Of a stretch of 64,000 nucleotides of DNA, positions 44,065-52,405 are shown piece by piece. This DNA comes from Exercitatus varius. Lineage in GTDB: Bacteria; Pseudomonadota; Gammaproteobacteria; Enterobacterales; Pasteurellaceae. The notes beneath the pieces are model-generated. The model did not search any database. It had not been told where the DNA came from and saw nothing but the letters and a program-made list of their open reading frames with translations. The position numbers were made by a program, and so were the translations under genes. Every line of letters begins with the position of its first letter. The first letter of the stretch is position 1. The stretch spans positions 248,001-312,000 of the forward strand of contig NZ_JARQTO010000002.1 in NCBI RefSeq assembly GCF_029577735.1. The letters run 5' to 3'.

Positions 44065-45543
44065 ATGAATGCTGTAGAGTTGTTGGTGAATGTGACGCCG
44101 AATGAAACCCGCGTCGCATTAATGGATAATGCGGAATTAAAAGAAGTTCATATCGAACGTCAGGCAAAACGCGGGATTGTCGGCAATATTTATAAAGGCC
44201 GAGTGACGCGCGTGCTGCCCGGCATGCAATCGGCGTTTGTGGACATCGGGCTAGACAAAGCGGCGTTTTTACATGCGTCGGATATCGTCAGCTATACCGA
44301 ATGCGTCGATGAAAACGAACAAAAGCAGTTCGTGGTGAAAGATATTGTGGAACTGGTGCGCGAAGGGCAGGATTTAGTGGTTCAGGTGGTGAAAGATCCG
44401 ATTAGCACTAAAGGCGCCCGTTTAACCACCGATATTACGCTGCCGTCCCGTTATCTGGTGTTCATGCCGGAAAACAGCCACGTGGGCGTGTCGCAACGTA
44501 TTGAAAGCGAAGAAGAACGGGCGCGCTTAAAAGCCTTGGTGGAACCTTATTGCGACGAATTGGGCGGCTACATTATCCGTACCGCCGCGGAAGGCGTGAC
44601 GGAAGCGGAACTAAAACAGGACGCGGATTTCTTAAAACGTGTATGGCGCAAAGTGCTTGAACGTAAAAGCAAATATCCGACCCGCTCTATGATTTACGGC
44701 GAACTGGCGTTAGCGCAACGGGTGTTGCGGGATTTTATCGGGCAAGGTATCGAAAAAATCCGCATCGACTCTAAACTTTGTTTCAACGAAGTGAAAGAAT
44801 TCACCGAAGAATTTATGCCGGAACTGACGGACAAACTGGTGCTGTATTCCGGCAATAATCAGCCGCTGTTTGACGTATACGGCGTGGAATCGGCAATTAA
44901 TGCGGCGTTAAATAAACGGGTGAATTTGAAATCGGGCGGTTATCTTATCATTGAACAAACGGAGGCGATGACTACCATCGACATCAACACCGGTGCGTTT
45001 GTGGGGCACCGCAATCTGGAAGAAACCATCTTCAACACGAACATTGAAGCCACCAAAGCCATTGCGCAGCAGCTGCAATTACGTAATCTCGGCGGGATTA
45101 TCATCATCGATTTCATTGACATGCAAACCGACGATCACCGCAATCGCGTGATTCAGTCCTTGGAAGAAGCGCTATCGAAAGATCGCGTCAAAACCAACGT
45201 TAACGGTTTTACCCAATTAGGCTTGGTGGAAATGACGCGAAAACGCACGCGCGAAAGTCTGGAACATATTCTTTGCAGCGATTGTCTCGCCTGCCAGGGA
45301 CGCGGGCACGTCAAAACCGTGGAAACCGTATGTTACGAAATTATGCGCGAAATTATCCGCGTTCATCATTTATTCGCCAGCGAAATTTTTACGGTTTATG
45401 CCTCGCCCGCCGTCGCGGATTATCTGATTAACGAAGAAAGCCACGGTTTACTGGCGGAAATCGAAGTCTTTATCGGTAAGCGCGTGCAGGTTAAGCCTGA
45501 AGTTTTCTATCACCAGGAACAATTCGACGTGGTGGTGATGTAA
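44065..45543 (+). CDS. rng: Ribonuclease G
   Basis: Endoribonuclease that matures the 5' end of 16S rRNA and turns over some mRNAs. It has 492 residues (E. coli 489). The S1 domain is near residues 35-125 (GNIYKGRVTRVLPGMQSAFVDIG), the catalytic DNase-I-like region has TIDINTGAF and IIIDFIDM with the metal-binding aspartates, and the Zn-link is CSDCLACQGRG. It lacks the long C-terminal scaffold of RNase E. In E. coli yhdP lies between rng and tldD; here tldD follows directly. Confidence 0.97.
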   Translation: MNAVELLVNVTPNETRVALMDNAELKEVHIERQAKRGIVGNIYKGRVTRVLPGMQSAFVDIGLDKAAFLHASDIVSYTECVDENEQKQFVVKDIVELVREGQDLVVQVVKDPISTKGARLTTDITLPSRYLVFMPENSHVGVSQRIESEEERARLKALVEPYCDELGGYIIRTAAEGVTEAELKQDADFLKRVWRKVLERKSKYPTRSMIYGELALAQRVLRDFIGQGIEKIRIDSKLCFNEVKEFTEEFMPELTDKLVLYSGNNQPLFDVYGVESAINAALNKRVNLKSGGYLIIEQTEAMTTIDINTGAFVGHRNLEETIFNTNIEATKAIAQQLQLRNLGGIIIIDFIDMQTDDHRNRVIQSLEEALSKDRVKTNVNGFTQLGLVEMTRKRTRESLEHILCSDCLACQGRGHVKTVETVCYEIMREIIRVHHLFASEIFTVYASPAVADYLINEESHGLLAEIEVFIGKRVQVKPEVFYHQEQFDVVVM

Positions 45544-45562
45544 ACCGAGCGATAATGAAGTT

Positions 45563-45624
45563 AAAGTGCGGGCGATTTTTTCAATGTTTTTTTAAATTGT
45601 GTTAAAATCGCCCGCACTTTTGTA
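45563..45624. terminator. USS-variant inverted repeat after rng
   Basis: Perfect 17-bp arms (45563-45579 and 45604-45620) with a 24-nt AT-rich loop, followed by TTTTG. Both arms carry the variant core AAGTGCGGG instead of AAGTGCGGT, so the pairing is kept but neither arm is a consensus USS. Confidence 0.8.
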
Positions 45625-45689
45625 TGATTTTTGCCTTCATAAAGCACTGAGAAAAGCGGAAAGTCATCATTTTTTATTTAGAGAAGAAT

Positions 45690-47138
45690 ATGTTAGATAC
45701 CGTCCAAAATTCCTTGCTCACCAACAGCAACCTTTCCTTAACCGATATTCCGAACATTTTTGATTTAATGTCGCACCGTCGTATTGATTACGCGGATCTT
45801 TATTTCCAGCTTAGTCAGGATGAAAACTGGGTGCTGGAAGACGGCATTATCAAAGAAGGCGGATTTCATATCGATCGCGGTGTCGGCGTGCGGGCCGTAA
45901 GCGGCGAGAAAACCGGTTTCGCTTATTCCGATCAAATCAATCCGGCGAATTTACAGCAATGCGCCAATGCGGTGAAAGGCATCGCCGCGCCGAGCGAGCG
46001 ACATATTATGCAGCCGGTAAATTTAACGCCGGTGCAGGCCGTTCGGCGTTACGCCGCAATTAATCCGCTGGATACGTTAAGCAAAGAACAGAAAATCGAT
46101 TTATTGCGCCTGGTTGATCGCACGGCGCGCGCCGAAAGTCAATATGTGACAAAAGTAACCGCAAATTTGACCGCACTTTATGAAGAAATCCTGGTGGCGG
46201 CGACAGACGGCACGCTGGCGGCGGACATTCGTCCGTTGGTGCGGTTGTCGATTTCCGTGCTGGTGGAAAAAGACGGCAAACGGGAGCGCGGCAGTGCAGG
46301 CGTGGGCGGACGGGTCAGCCTGAATTGGTTCTTCGACGATTTCAACGGCGAAATGCGCGCCCTGTATTTTGCTAAAGAAGCGGTGCGCCAGGCGCTGGTG
46401 AATGTCGGTGCCGTCGCCGCGCCTTCCGGTTTAATGCCCGTCGTGCTGGGCGCCGGCTGGCCGGGCGTGTTACTGCACGAAGCGGTGGGACACGGCTTGG
46501 AAGGTGATTTCAACCGCAAACAAAGTTCGTTATTCAGCGGCAAAATCGGGCAGTTGGTGACTTCGCCGTTATGCACTATTGTGGACGACGGCACCTTGCC
46601 AAATCGTCGCGGCTCCGTGACCGTTGACGACGAAGGCGTACCAAGCCAATGCAATGTGCTGATTAAAGACGGCGTGCTGCAGGGATACATGCAGGACAAA
46701 ATGAACGCGCGGTTGATGGGAATGCAGCCGACGGGCAACGGTCGTCGCGAAAGTTACGCGCATTTACCGATGCCGCGCATGACGAACACTTATATGCTGG
46801 CGGGCGAAAGCCGGTTCGAGGATATTATTGCTTCGGTGGATTACGGTATTTTTGCTCCGCATTTCGGCGGCGGGCAGGTGGACATTACGTCGGGAAAATT
46901 CACATTTTCCATGTCGGAAGCCTATCTGATCGAAAAAGGCAAAATCACTAAACCGGTGAAAGGCGCCACCATGATCGGCAACGGTATCGAAGTGATGCAA
47001 CAGGTTTCTATGGTGGGAAATTCGGCGGAAATTGACCACGGTATCGGCGTATGCGGCAAAGACGGCCAAAGCGTGCCGGTCGGCGTCGGACAACCGGCGT
47101 GCAAGATTGAGAAGATTACCGTAGGCGGAACAAATTAA
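45690..47138 (+). CDS. tldD: Metalloprotease TldD
   Basis: With TldE/PmbA it forms a zinc protease that degrades unfolded peptides and takes part in microcin B17 maturation and CcdA turnover in E. coli. It has 482 residues (E. coli 481). The zinc motif HEAVGHGLEGD (HExxxH) is near residue 262, and the C-terminal zinc Cys is in the HGIGVCGKDGQSVPVGVGQP segment. pmbA is not in this window. A reverse USS core is at 46170. Confidence 0.96.
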   Translation: MLDTVQNSLLTNSNLSLTDIPNIFDLMSHRRIDYADLYFQLSQDENWVLEDGIIKEGGFHIDRGVGVRAVSGEKTGFAYSDQINPANLQQCANAVKGIAAPSERHIMQPVNLTPVQAVRRYAAINPLDTLSKEQKIDLLRLVDRTARAESQYVTKVTANLTALYEEILVAATDGTLAADIRPLVRLSISVLVEKDGKRERGSAGVGGRVSLNWFFDDFNGEMRALYFAKEAVRQALVNVGAVAAPSGLMPVVLGAGWPGVLLHEAVGHGLEGDFNRKQSSLFSGKIGQLVTSPLCTIVDDGTLPNRRGSVTVDDEGVPSQCNVLIKDGVLQGYMQDKMNARLMGMQPTGNGRRESYAHLPMPRMTNTYMLAGESRFEDIIASVDYGIFAPHFGGGQVDITSGKFTFSMSEAYLIEKGKITKPVKGATMIGNGIEVMQQVSMVGNSAEIDHGIGVCGKDGQSVPVGVGQPACKIEKITVGGTN

Positions 47139-47173
47139 GTTTTTTCTTTTTTCATTGAAGTCGGGCTCATTCT

Positions 47174-47203
47174 TTGGGAGCTTTCTTGCACGAGCATGAT
47201 AAT
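47174..47203 (+). promoter_or_regulatory. Predicted argD promoter
   Basis: TTGGGA (47174-47179), 18-base spacer, GATAAT (47198-47203); start near 47210, under ARG box 1. Confidence 0.45.
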
Positions 47204-47206
47204 AAT

Positions 47207-47245
47207 TTTGAATTTTTATTCAAGATAATTGCATAATAAATCAAA
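47207..47245. promoter_or_regulatory. Pair of ARG boxes upstream of argD
   Basis: Box 1 (47207-47224) has a perfect TGAAT-TTTT-ATTCA core; box 2 (47228-47245, TGCAT-AATA-AATCA) has two mismatches. The boxes are exactly 3 bp apart, as for the argA pair, and lie 49 bases before the ATG. Predicted ArgR repression. Confidence 0.82.
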
Positions 47246-47293
47246 AAAGCGTAACCTACAGCCAAACATAATCAGCGAAAAAGGACAATAAAA

Positions 47294-48493
47294 ATGACAC
47301 AATATCTCCGCAGTAAATTTGATGAGGTGATGATTCCCAACTATAATCCCGCCAATTTTGTGCCGGTAAAAGGCAAAGGAAGCCGAGTGTGGAATCAAAA
47401 CGGACGGGAATATATCGATTTTACCAGCGGAATTGCAGTGAACGCTTTGGGGCATTGTCCCGATGAAATTGTGGCCGTCTTGAAAGAACAGGGCGAAAAA
47501 TTGTGGCATTCCAGCAACTGGTTTACCAGCGAGCCGACATTGGAACTGGGTGATAAATTGGTGGCAAATACCTTTGCCGAGCGAGTGATGTTTGCCAATT
47601 CCGGCGCCGAAGCCAATGAAGCGGCACTGAAACTGGCCCGGCGTTATGCGGTGGATCATTTCGGTTATCAAAAATACAATATTATTTCCTTCAAACAGAG
47701 TTTTCACGGCCGTACTTTGTTCACTGTCAGCGTGGGCGGGCAGCCGAAATATTCCGACGGATTCGGTCCGAAACCGGCGGGTATTATTCATGTGCCGTTT
47801 AATGATTTGGACGCGGTAAAAGCGGTTATCGACGATCATACCTGTGCGATTATCGTGGAGCCGATTCAAGGCGAAAGCGGTGTCATTCCGGCGAAAAAAG
47901 AATTTTTGCAGGGATTACGATCGCTTTGCGACGAATATAATGCGCTGCTGATTTTCGACGAAGTACAAACCGGCGTAGGACGTACCGGGGCGTTCTATGC
48001 CTATCAAAAATTCGACGTGACGCCCGATATTTTAACTTCCGCCAAAGCGTTGGCGAACGGTTTTCCGATCAGCGCCATGATGACCACTGCCGACATTGCG
48101 AAAAGTTTTGCGCCGGGCGTGCACGGCACGACATTCGGCGGTAATCCGTTGGCTTGCGCCGTCGGAGCGAAAGTTGTGGATATTATTGCCCGTCCGGAAT
48201 TCTTAGCGAATGTCAACCGCACTTCCGAGTTTTTTAAGGCTCAGTTATGCCAATTAAACGAACGATTCGGTTTGTTTACCGACGTGCGCGGCGAAGGCTT
48301 GTTGATTGGTGCCGAGTTAGTCGAGCAATATCGTGGCAAAGCGGCCGAGTTTGTAAAAGCCTGCGCCGATCAAGGGTTGATGATTTTGGTTGCCGGCCCG
48401 AATGTGTTGCGATTTGCACCGGCACTGAATATTTCGCAGGAAGAAATTGAAGCGGGAATTGGAAGATTGGCAAGCGCATTGGAGACATTCTGA
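47294..48493 (+). CDS. argD: Acetylornithine/succinyldiaminopimelate aminotransferase
   Basis: PLP enzyme of arginine (and probably lysine) synthesis. It has 399 residues and belongs to class III aminotransferases: GREYIDFTSGIAVNALGH, NSGAEANEAALKLAR (PLP phosphate), HGRTLFTVSVGGQPKY, the PLP Asp in LLIFDEVQTGVGRTG, and the Schiff-base lysine in SAKALANGFP (about residue 251). The catabolic AstC is close in sequence, but the ARG boxes and the lack of ast genes favour ArgD. A reverse USS core is at 48216. Confidence 0.93.
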   Translation: MTQYLRSKFDEVMIPNYNPANFVPVKGKGSRVWNQNGREYIDFTSGIAVNALGHCPDEIVAVLKEQGEKLWHSSNWFTSEPTLELGDKLVANTFAERVMFANSGAEANEAALKLARRYAVDHFGYQKYNIISFKQSFHGRTLFTVSVGGQPKYSDGFGPKPAGIIHVPFNDLDAVKAVIDDHTCAIIVEPIQGESGVIPAKKEFLQGLRSLCDEYNALLIFDEVQTGVGRTGAFYAYQKFDVTPDILTSAKALANGFPISAMMTTADIAKSFAPGVHGTTFGGNPLACAVGAKVVDIIARPEFLANVNRTSEFFKAQLCQLNERFGLFTDVRGEGLLIGAELVEQYRGKAAEFVKACADQGLMILVAGPNVLRFAPALNISQEEIEAGIGRLASALETF

Positions 48494-48536
48494 TTGTTTG
48501 ATCGTTAAGTGATGAGTGAGACGACAAAATAACAAC

Positions 48537-48563
48537 GGCCGGGCTTATACCCGGCTTTATTTT
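48537..48563 (+). terminator. Terminator after argD
   Basis: GCCGGG (48538-48543) and CCCGGC (48550-48555) with a 6-nt loop, followed by TTTATTTTT. Confidence 0.82.
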
Positions 48564-48648
48564 TAATGATTTTCGAATTTTTTAAGCTATTGATAAATAA
48601 GAAATTAAATTTTTTTTGTAAAATGTTAGAAATTTTTCAATAAATATA

Positions 48649-48677
48649 TTGACACAAATTTACATTAACCTTACAAT
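48649..48677 (+). promoter_or_regulatory. Strong sigma-70 promoter of a candidate small RNA
   Basis: TTGACA (48649-48654), exactly 17 bases, TACAAT (48672-48677), in a very AT-rich setting. There is no coding sequence before the terminator at 48746-48773. Confidence 0.85.
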
Positions 48678-48683
48678 TCACCG

Positions 48684-48773
48684 CGTTTAACGTTGTGATG
48701 ATGTTAAACGAATATAAGTATTTTATTCATAAAACCCCTTTTTACGCCAGATTCCCTTAGTCTGGCTTTTTTT
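48684..48773 (+). ncRNA. Candidate small RNA, about 90 nt
   Basis: Predicted transcript from about 48684 to the T-tract at 48773. It has a 5' stem-loop (CGTTTAAC 48684-48691 with GTTAAACG 48703-48710), an unpaired A/U-rich middle of about 35 nt ending in AACCCC, and a rho-independent terminator (GCCAGA/TCTGGC, 48746-48766, then T7). This architecture is typical of Hfq-type sRNAs. I do not recognise the sequence. The rest of the 571-base argD-scrA gap holds the argD terminator, repeat copy C and the scrA leader. Confidence 0.6.
48746..48773 (+). terminator. Terminator of the candidate small RNA
   Basis: 6-bp stem GCCAGA / TCTGGC, 9-nt loop, followed by seven T. Confidence 0.85.
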
Positions 48774-48870
48774 ATACGTGGAATTTAAGACAATACATAA
48801 ATCGTCATTTTATTGAAGGTTTCCAAAAGCGTGTTTGTAACGGTAATCTTCAAAAAACACTTCATTTTTT

Positions 48871-48960
48871 ATGCGTAATCGCCAGTGCGATTACTTATGG
48901 CTTCGCCACCGTTGGCAAAGCCAACGTTCAAAAAGCGTTGCTTTTTGTGACCGCACTTTT
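48871..48960 (+). repeat. Dispersed intergenic repeat, copy C
   Basis: 90 bases identical to 41251-41340 (copy B), with the same three stem-loops and a terminal reverse USS core (48950-48958). It lies 105 bases before the sucrose PTS gene, after the candidate sRNA. Confidence 0.92.
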
Positions 48961-49064
48961 CTTTCTTTTTACTGCAATAACTCGATAACGGTAAAATTGT
49001 TCTAGTTAAATCCTCTTGTTTTGGTTAGAATTCCTAAAGACTTAATCGTTTCAGGAGGATTTTT

Positions 49065-50480
49065 ATGAATTTCCCGCAAATTGCCCGACAGGTTATTGAT
49101 AAACTTGGCGGTAAAGAAAATATTGCGACCCTTGCGCATTGTGCGACTCGCTTGCGTTTAACTATTGCTGACGAATCAAAAATAGACAAGGCGGCGATTG
49201 AAAACATCGACGGCGTAAAAGGACAGTTTTCCACTTCCGGGCAATATCAAATTATTTTCGGTTCCGGCACGGTGAACAAAGTGCATGCGGAAATGGCGAA
49301 AATTATGGGCGGCGAATCTTCCGCTTCGGCACAAGCCGCAGCCGCCAACGTGCCGCAGCAAAATATCGTACAACGCTTAATCAAAGGCTTGTCGGAAATT
49401 TTCGTGCCGATTATTCCGGCTATCGTCGCCGGCGGTTTGTTAATGGGGATTGGCAATATTTTTACGGCCAAAGATTTGTTTCAGGAAGGGAAGTCGCTGT
49501 TAGATCTTTACCCGCAATATCAAGATCTCGCCTCATTAATCGATACCTTCGCCAACGCACCTTTCGTATTCCTGCCTATTTTACTCGGTTTCACCGCCAC
49601 CAAAAAATTCGGCGGTAATCCGTATCTGGGCGCTACGCTGGGTATGTTGCTGGTTCATCCCGCATTGACCAATGCTTACGGTTATGCGGAAGCCATACAA
49701 AACGGTACACTGCAAAATTGGAATATTCTGGATTTAATCAGTATTGAAAAAGTCGGTTATCAAGGCACGGTGATTCCTGTTTTGATTGCTTCCTGGGTGC
49801 TGGCGACATTAGAAAAATTCTTCGTTAAGGTGGTGCCGTCCGTATTAAATAACTTGATTACGCCGTTATTTTCTTTGTTTATCACGGGATTATTGGCGTT
49901 TAGCGTGATTGGACCTTTCGGTCGGGAAGCGGGCGAATTGCTGAGTTCCGGCTTAACCTGGCTGTATGATAACCTGGGCTTTATCGGCGGCGGCGTGTTC
50001 GGCAGTCTATATGCGCCGATTGTGATTACCGGCATGCACCAAACTTTTATCGCCATTGAAACGCAATTACTGGCAAGCACGGCGGCGACTTTCATTTTCC
50101 CGATTGCCGCGATGTCGAACATTGCGCAGGGCGCGGCTTGCCTGGCGGTGGCCGTGCTGAATAAAGACGCGAAAACTCGCGGTCTGGCGGTGCCTTCAGG
50201 TATTTCGGCCTTGTTAGGCATTACTGAACCGGCGATGTTCGGGGTGAATTTGCGTTTCCGTTATCCGTTCTATGCCGCGATGGTCGGTTCCGGTTTAGCG
50301 GCGGCGTTTATCGCGTATTTTAACGTTAAAGCGACCGCATTAGGCGCTGCCGGTTTGGTGGGAATTGCCTCTATCCGCGCGGGAGACTGGGGCATGTACG
50401 CCGTAGGGATGGCGATTTCCTTTACCGTTGCCTTTATTGTGGCGTTAGCGCTGGGCATGCGCGCTAAATCGCAGGCTTAA
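49065..50480 (+). CDS. scrA: Sucrose-type PTS permease EIIBC
   Basis: Phosphotransferase permease of the glucose-sucrose superfamily, 471 residues. The IIB domain (1-90) has the phospho-Cys in LAHCATRLRL (residue 26) and GQYQIIFGSGTVNKV; the IIC domain (about 105-465) has FVPIIPAIVAGGLLMG, FGGNPYLGATLG and GITEPAMFGVNLRF. There is no IIA domain, so it must use a soluble EIIA-Glc. Sucrose is favoured by overall similarity to ScrA; trehalose (TreB) is the main alternative. No sucrose-6-P hydrolase or LacI-type regulator is adjacent. It has a very strong ribosome site (CAGGAGGA). Confidence 0.85.
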   Translation: MNFPQIARQVIDKLGGKENIATLAHCATRLRLTIADESKIDKAAIENIDGVKGQFSTSGQYQIIFGSGTVNKVHAEMAKIMGGESSASAQAAAANVPQQNIVQRLIKGLSEIFVPIIPAIVAGGLLMGIGNIFTAKDLFQEGKSLLDLYPQYQDLASLIDTFANAPFVFLPILLGFTATKKFGGNPYLGATLGMLLVHPALTNAYGYAEAIQNGTLQNWNILDLISIEKVGYQGTVIPVLIASWVLATLEKFFVKVVPSVLNNLITPLFSLFITGLLAFSVIGPFGREAGELLSSGLTWLYDNLGFIGGGVFGSLYAPIVITGMHQTFIAIETQLLASTAATFIFPIAAMSNIAQGAACLAVAVLNKDAKTRGLAVPSGISALLGITEPAMFGVNLRFRYPFYAAMVGSGLAAAFIAYFNVKATALGAAGLVGIASIRAGDWGMYAVGMAISFTVAFIVALALGMRAKSQA

Positions 50481-50497
50481 GTATTTGGCAAGATAAA

Positions 50498-50536
50498 AAC
50501 GCACCGCACGAAATAAAAGTGCGGTGCGTTTTTTGT
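50498..50536. terminator. USS-containing terminator between scrA and queH
   Basis: Perfect 12-bp stem AACGCACCGCAC / GTGCGGTGCGTT (50498-50530) followed by T6. The right arm holds a full USS core (50517-50525); the left arm is the matching but incomplete core. Confidence 0.85.
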
Positions 50537-50569
50537 GAGTTTTTTCAAAGCACAAACAGGTGACGGCGA

Positions 50570-51364
50570 TTATTCGTCTAAAGAATAGAAGGTTTTACCG
50601 ATCTCGATTTTACCCAAACCTTTGGCTTCGCGCCATTGGTTGGCGTCCCGCAGGGAATAGACGCAGCCGCAATATTCCTGTTTGTAAAATCCTTCTTCTT
50701 TGCGAATTCGGTCGGAACGGGCGGAACCGCCGTCTTTACGCCAGTTGAAATCCCAAAAAATGACGTCGTCATAACGGGCGGCGGCGCGGCGGCCGCAGTC
50801 GTAAACTTGTTCCTGATTTTTCCAGCGGGAAATTCCGAGGCTGGTGGCGATAACCGGAAAGCCGTTTTCATGAGCGTAAAGGGCGGTGCGTTCCAATCGC
50901 ATGTCGAAACATTTGGTACAACGCGCACCGCGTTCGGGTTCGTGTTCCAATCCTTTCACCCGTTCAAACCACTGCGCGCGGTCGTAATCCGCATCGATAA
51001 AAGGAATATTGTTTTTTTCCGCAAAACGTTTGTTTTCTTCTTTCCGGATTAAATATTCTTTATGCGGATGAATATTGGGGTTGTAAAAGAAAATGGTGAA
51101 TTCCACGTCCGACGCCATTACCGCGGCGATAATTTCACCGGCGCAGGGCGCACAGCAAGTATGCAGCAACAATTTGCGATGCCCGTTCGGCAATTCGAGC
51201 CGAGGGCGGACATAAGGTGCATTGGGATCCGGTTTCGGGTTGCGTTTTTTTTGTTTCGGCTCAAATGAATGTGCCGAAGATTGCCCGTTTTGCGTTTTTT
51301 CCGAACGGGAAAAAACATCGCATTTTTTTCCCGCACTTTGTGCGGATTGATTGTTTTCCGTCAT
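50570..51364 (-). CDS. queH: Epoxyqueuosine reductase QueH
   Basis: Last step of queuosine synthesis in tRNA, an iron-sulfur DUF208 enzyme that replaces QueG. It has 264 residues. Cluster and metal cysteines are seen in HTCCAPCAGE (about residue 68), GARCTKCFDMRL and QEYCGCVYSL. The first 50-55 residues are a low-complexity, basic/Ser-rich extension (SAGKKCDVFSRSEKTQNGQ) not needed by the family; its DNA contains a USS-like terminator motif. ATG 51364 follows AGGAAAG. Location beside ispB and rplU matches Haemophilus. Confidence 0.92.
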   Translation of the reverse strand: MTENNQSAQSAGKKCDVFSRSEKTQNGQSSAHSFEPKQKKRNPKPDPNAPYVRPRLELPNGHRKLLLHTCCAPCAGEIIAAVMASDVEFTIFFYNPNIHPHKEYLIRKEENKRFAEKNNIPFIDADYDRAQWFERVKGLEHEPERGARCTKCFDMRLERTALYAHENGFPVIATSLGISRWKNQEQVYDCGRRAAARYDDVIFWDFNWRKDGGSARSDRIRKEEGFYKQEYCGCVYSLRDANQWREAKGLGKIEIGKTFYSLDE

Positions 51365-51379
51365 AATACTTTCCTAAAA

Positions 51380-51401
51380 AAATAAGGGCGTTTGCACGCC
51401 C
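51380..51401 (-). terminator. Terminator after ispB
   Basis: GGGCGT (51386-51391) and ACGCCC (51396-51401), 4-nt loop; on the minus strand followed by TTATTTTTTT. It separates ispB from queH. Confidence 0.78.
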
Positions 51402-51412
51402 TGAAATCCTGA

Positions 51413-52405
51413 TTAATAAGTTCGATTTACGGATTGGTAAGCCAGGGAAATCAGCGCTTGTTTATATTCGTTATCCGGCAACGCGTTCAGCGCATCCACC
51501 GCTTTTTGCGCTTCAATTTTAGCGCGCTCCATAGCGTGATCGAGGGATTTATGTTCCGCCATAATGGCAAGCACTTCGCCAATGATTTCCCGTTTGCCGC
51601 CTTCTTCAATCGCCGAGCGGATAAGCGCGGCCTGCTCCGGCGTGCCGTGCCGCATGGCGTGGAGCAACGGTAAAGTCGGTTTGCCTTCCGCTAAATCGTC
51701 GCCCACGTTTTTGCCCATGGTTTCCGCTTCGGCGCTGTAGTCCAACACGTCGTCCACCAGTTGGAATGCGGTGCCGAGATAGCGTCCGTATTGTTGCAGC
51801 GCCGATTCGGTTTTTTCATCCGCATTCGCCACAATCGCCGCCGCCTGAGTGGATACTTCAAACAGACGCGCGGTTTTGCGGTAAATCACTTTCATGTAAT
51901 TTTCTTCGGTGGTTTCCGGATCATTCACATTCATCAACTGTTGCACTTCGCCTTCCGCCAATACGTTCGTGGCGTCAGACATAATCGTTAACATTTTCAA
52001 CGAGTTAAGTTTAGCCATCAACTGAAATGCGCGAGTGTAAATGAAGTCGCCCACTAACACGCTGGCGGCGTTACCGAACGCTGCGTTGGCCGTTGCGCGT
52101 CCGCGGCGCATATCCGATTCGTCCACCACATCGTCATGCAACAGGCTGGCGGTATGAATAAATTCAATGAAAGCCGCGCACATCGGCATTTGTTCGCCGT
52201 CGTAATTCAGTGCGCGCGCCGCCAGTAAGGCGATCATCGGACGAATGCGTTTTCCGCCGCCCTGAATGATATAAAAACCGAGTTGGTTGATTAAAGCGAC
52301 GTCAGAATTAAGTTGCGCTAAAATTTCCGCGTTCACTTTTTGCATATCCGGCTCGATTAAAGCCTGAATGGCTTTCATGTCCATGAGATGATTTTGTGTT
52401 GTCAT
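51413..52405 (-). CDS. ispB: Octaprenyl diphosphate synthase
   Basis: Makes the C40 side chain of ubiquinone/menaquinone. It has about 330 residues from ATG 52405. First Asp-rich motif LLHDDVVDESDMRRG, second AFQLVDDVLDYSAE, plus GGGKRIRPMIALLAAR. The start is uncertain: ATG 52405 (MTTQNHLMDM) and ATG 52384 (MDMKAIQ) are both plausible; the frame is open upstream to 52504 but that part includes a USS and is not protein-like. Divergent from rplU, as in E. coli. Confidence 0.94.
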   Translation of the reverse strand: MTTQNHLMDMKAIQALIEPDMQKVNAEILAQLNSDVALINQLGFYIIQGGGKRIRPMIALLAARALNYDGEQMPMCAAFIEFIHTASLLHDDVVDESDMRRGRATANAAFGNAASVLVGDFIYTRAFQLMAKLNSLKMLTIMSDATNVLAEGEVQQLMNVNDPETTEENYMKVIYRKTARLFEVSTQAAAIVANADEKTESALQQYGRYLGTAFQLVDDVLDYSAEAETMGKNVGDDLAEGKPTLPLLHAMRHGTPEQAALIRSAIEEGGKREIIGEVLAIMAEHKSLDHAMERAKIEAQKAVDALNALPDNEYKQALISLAYQSVNRTY

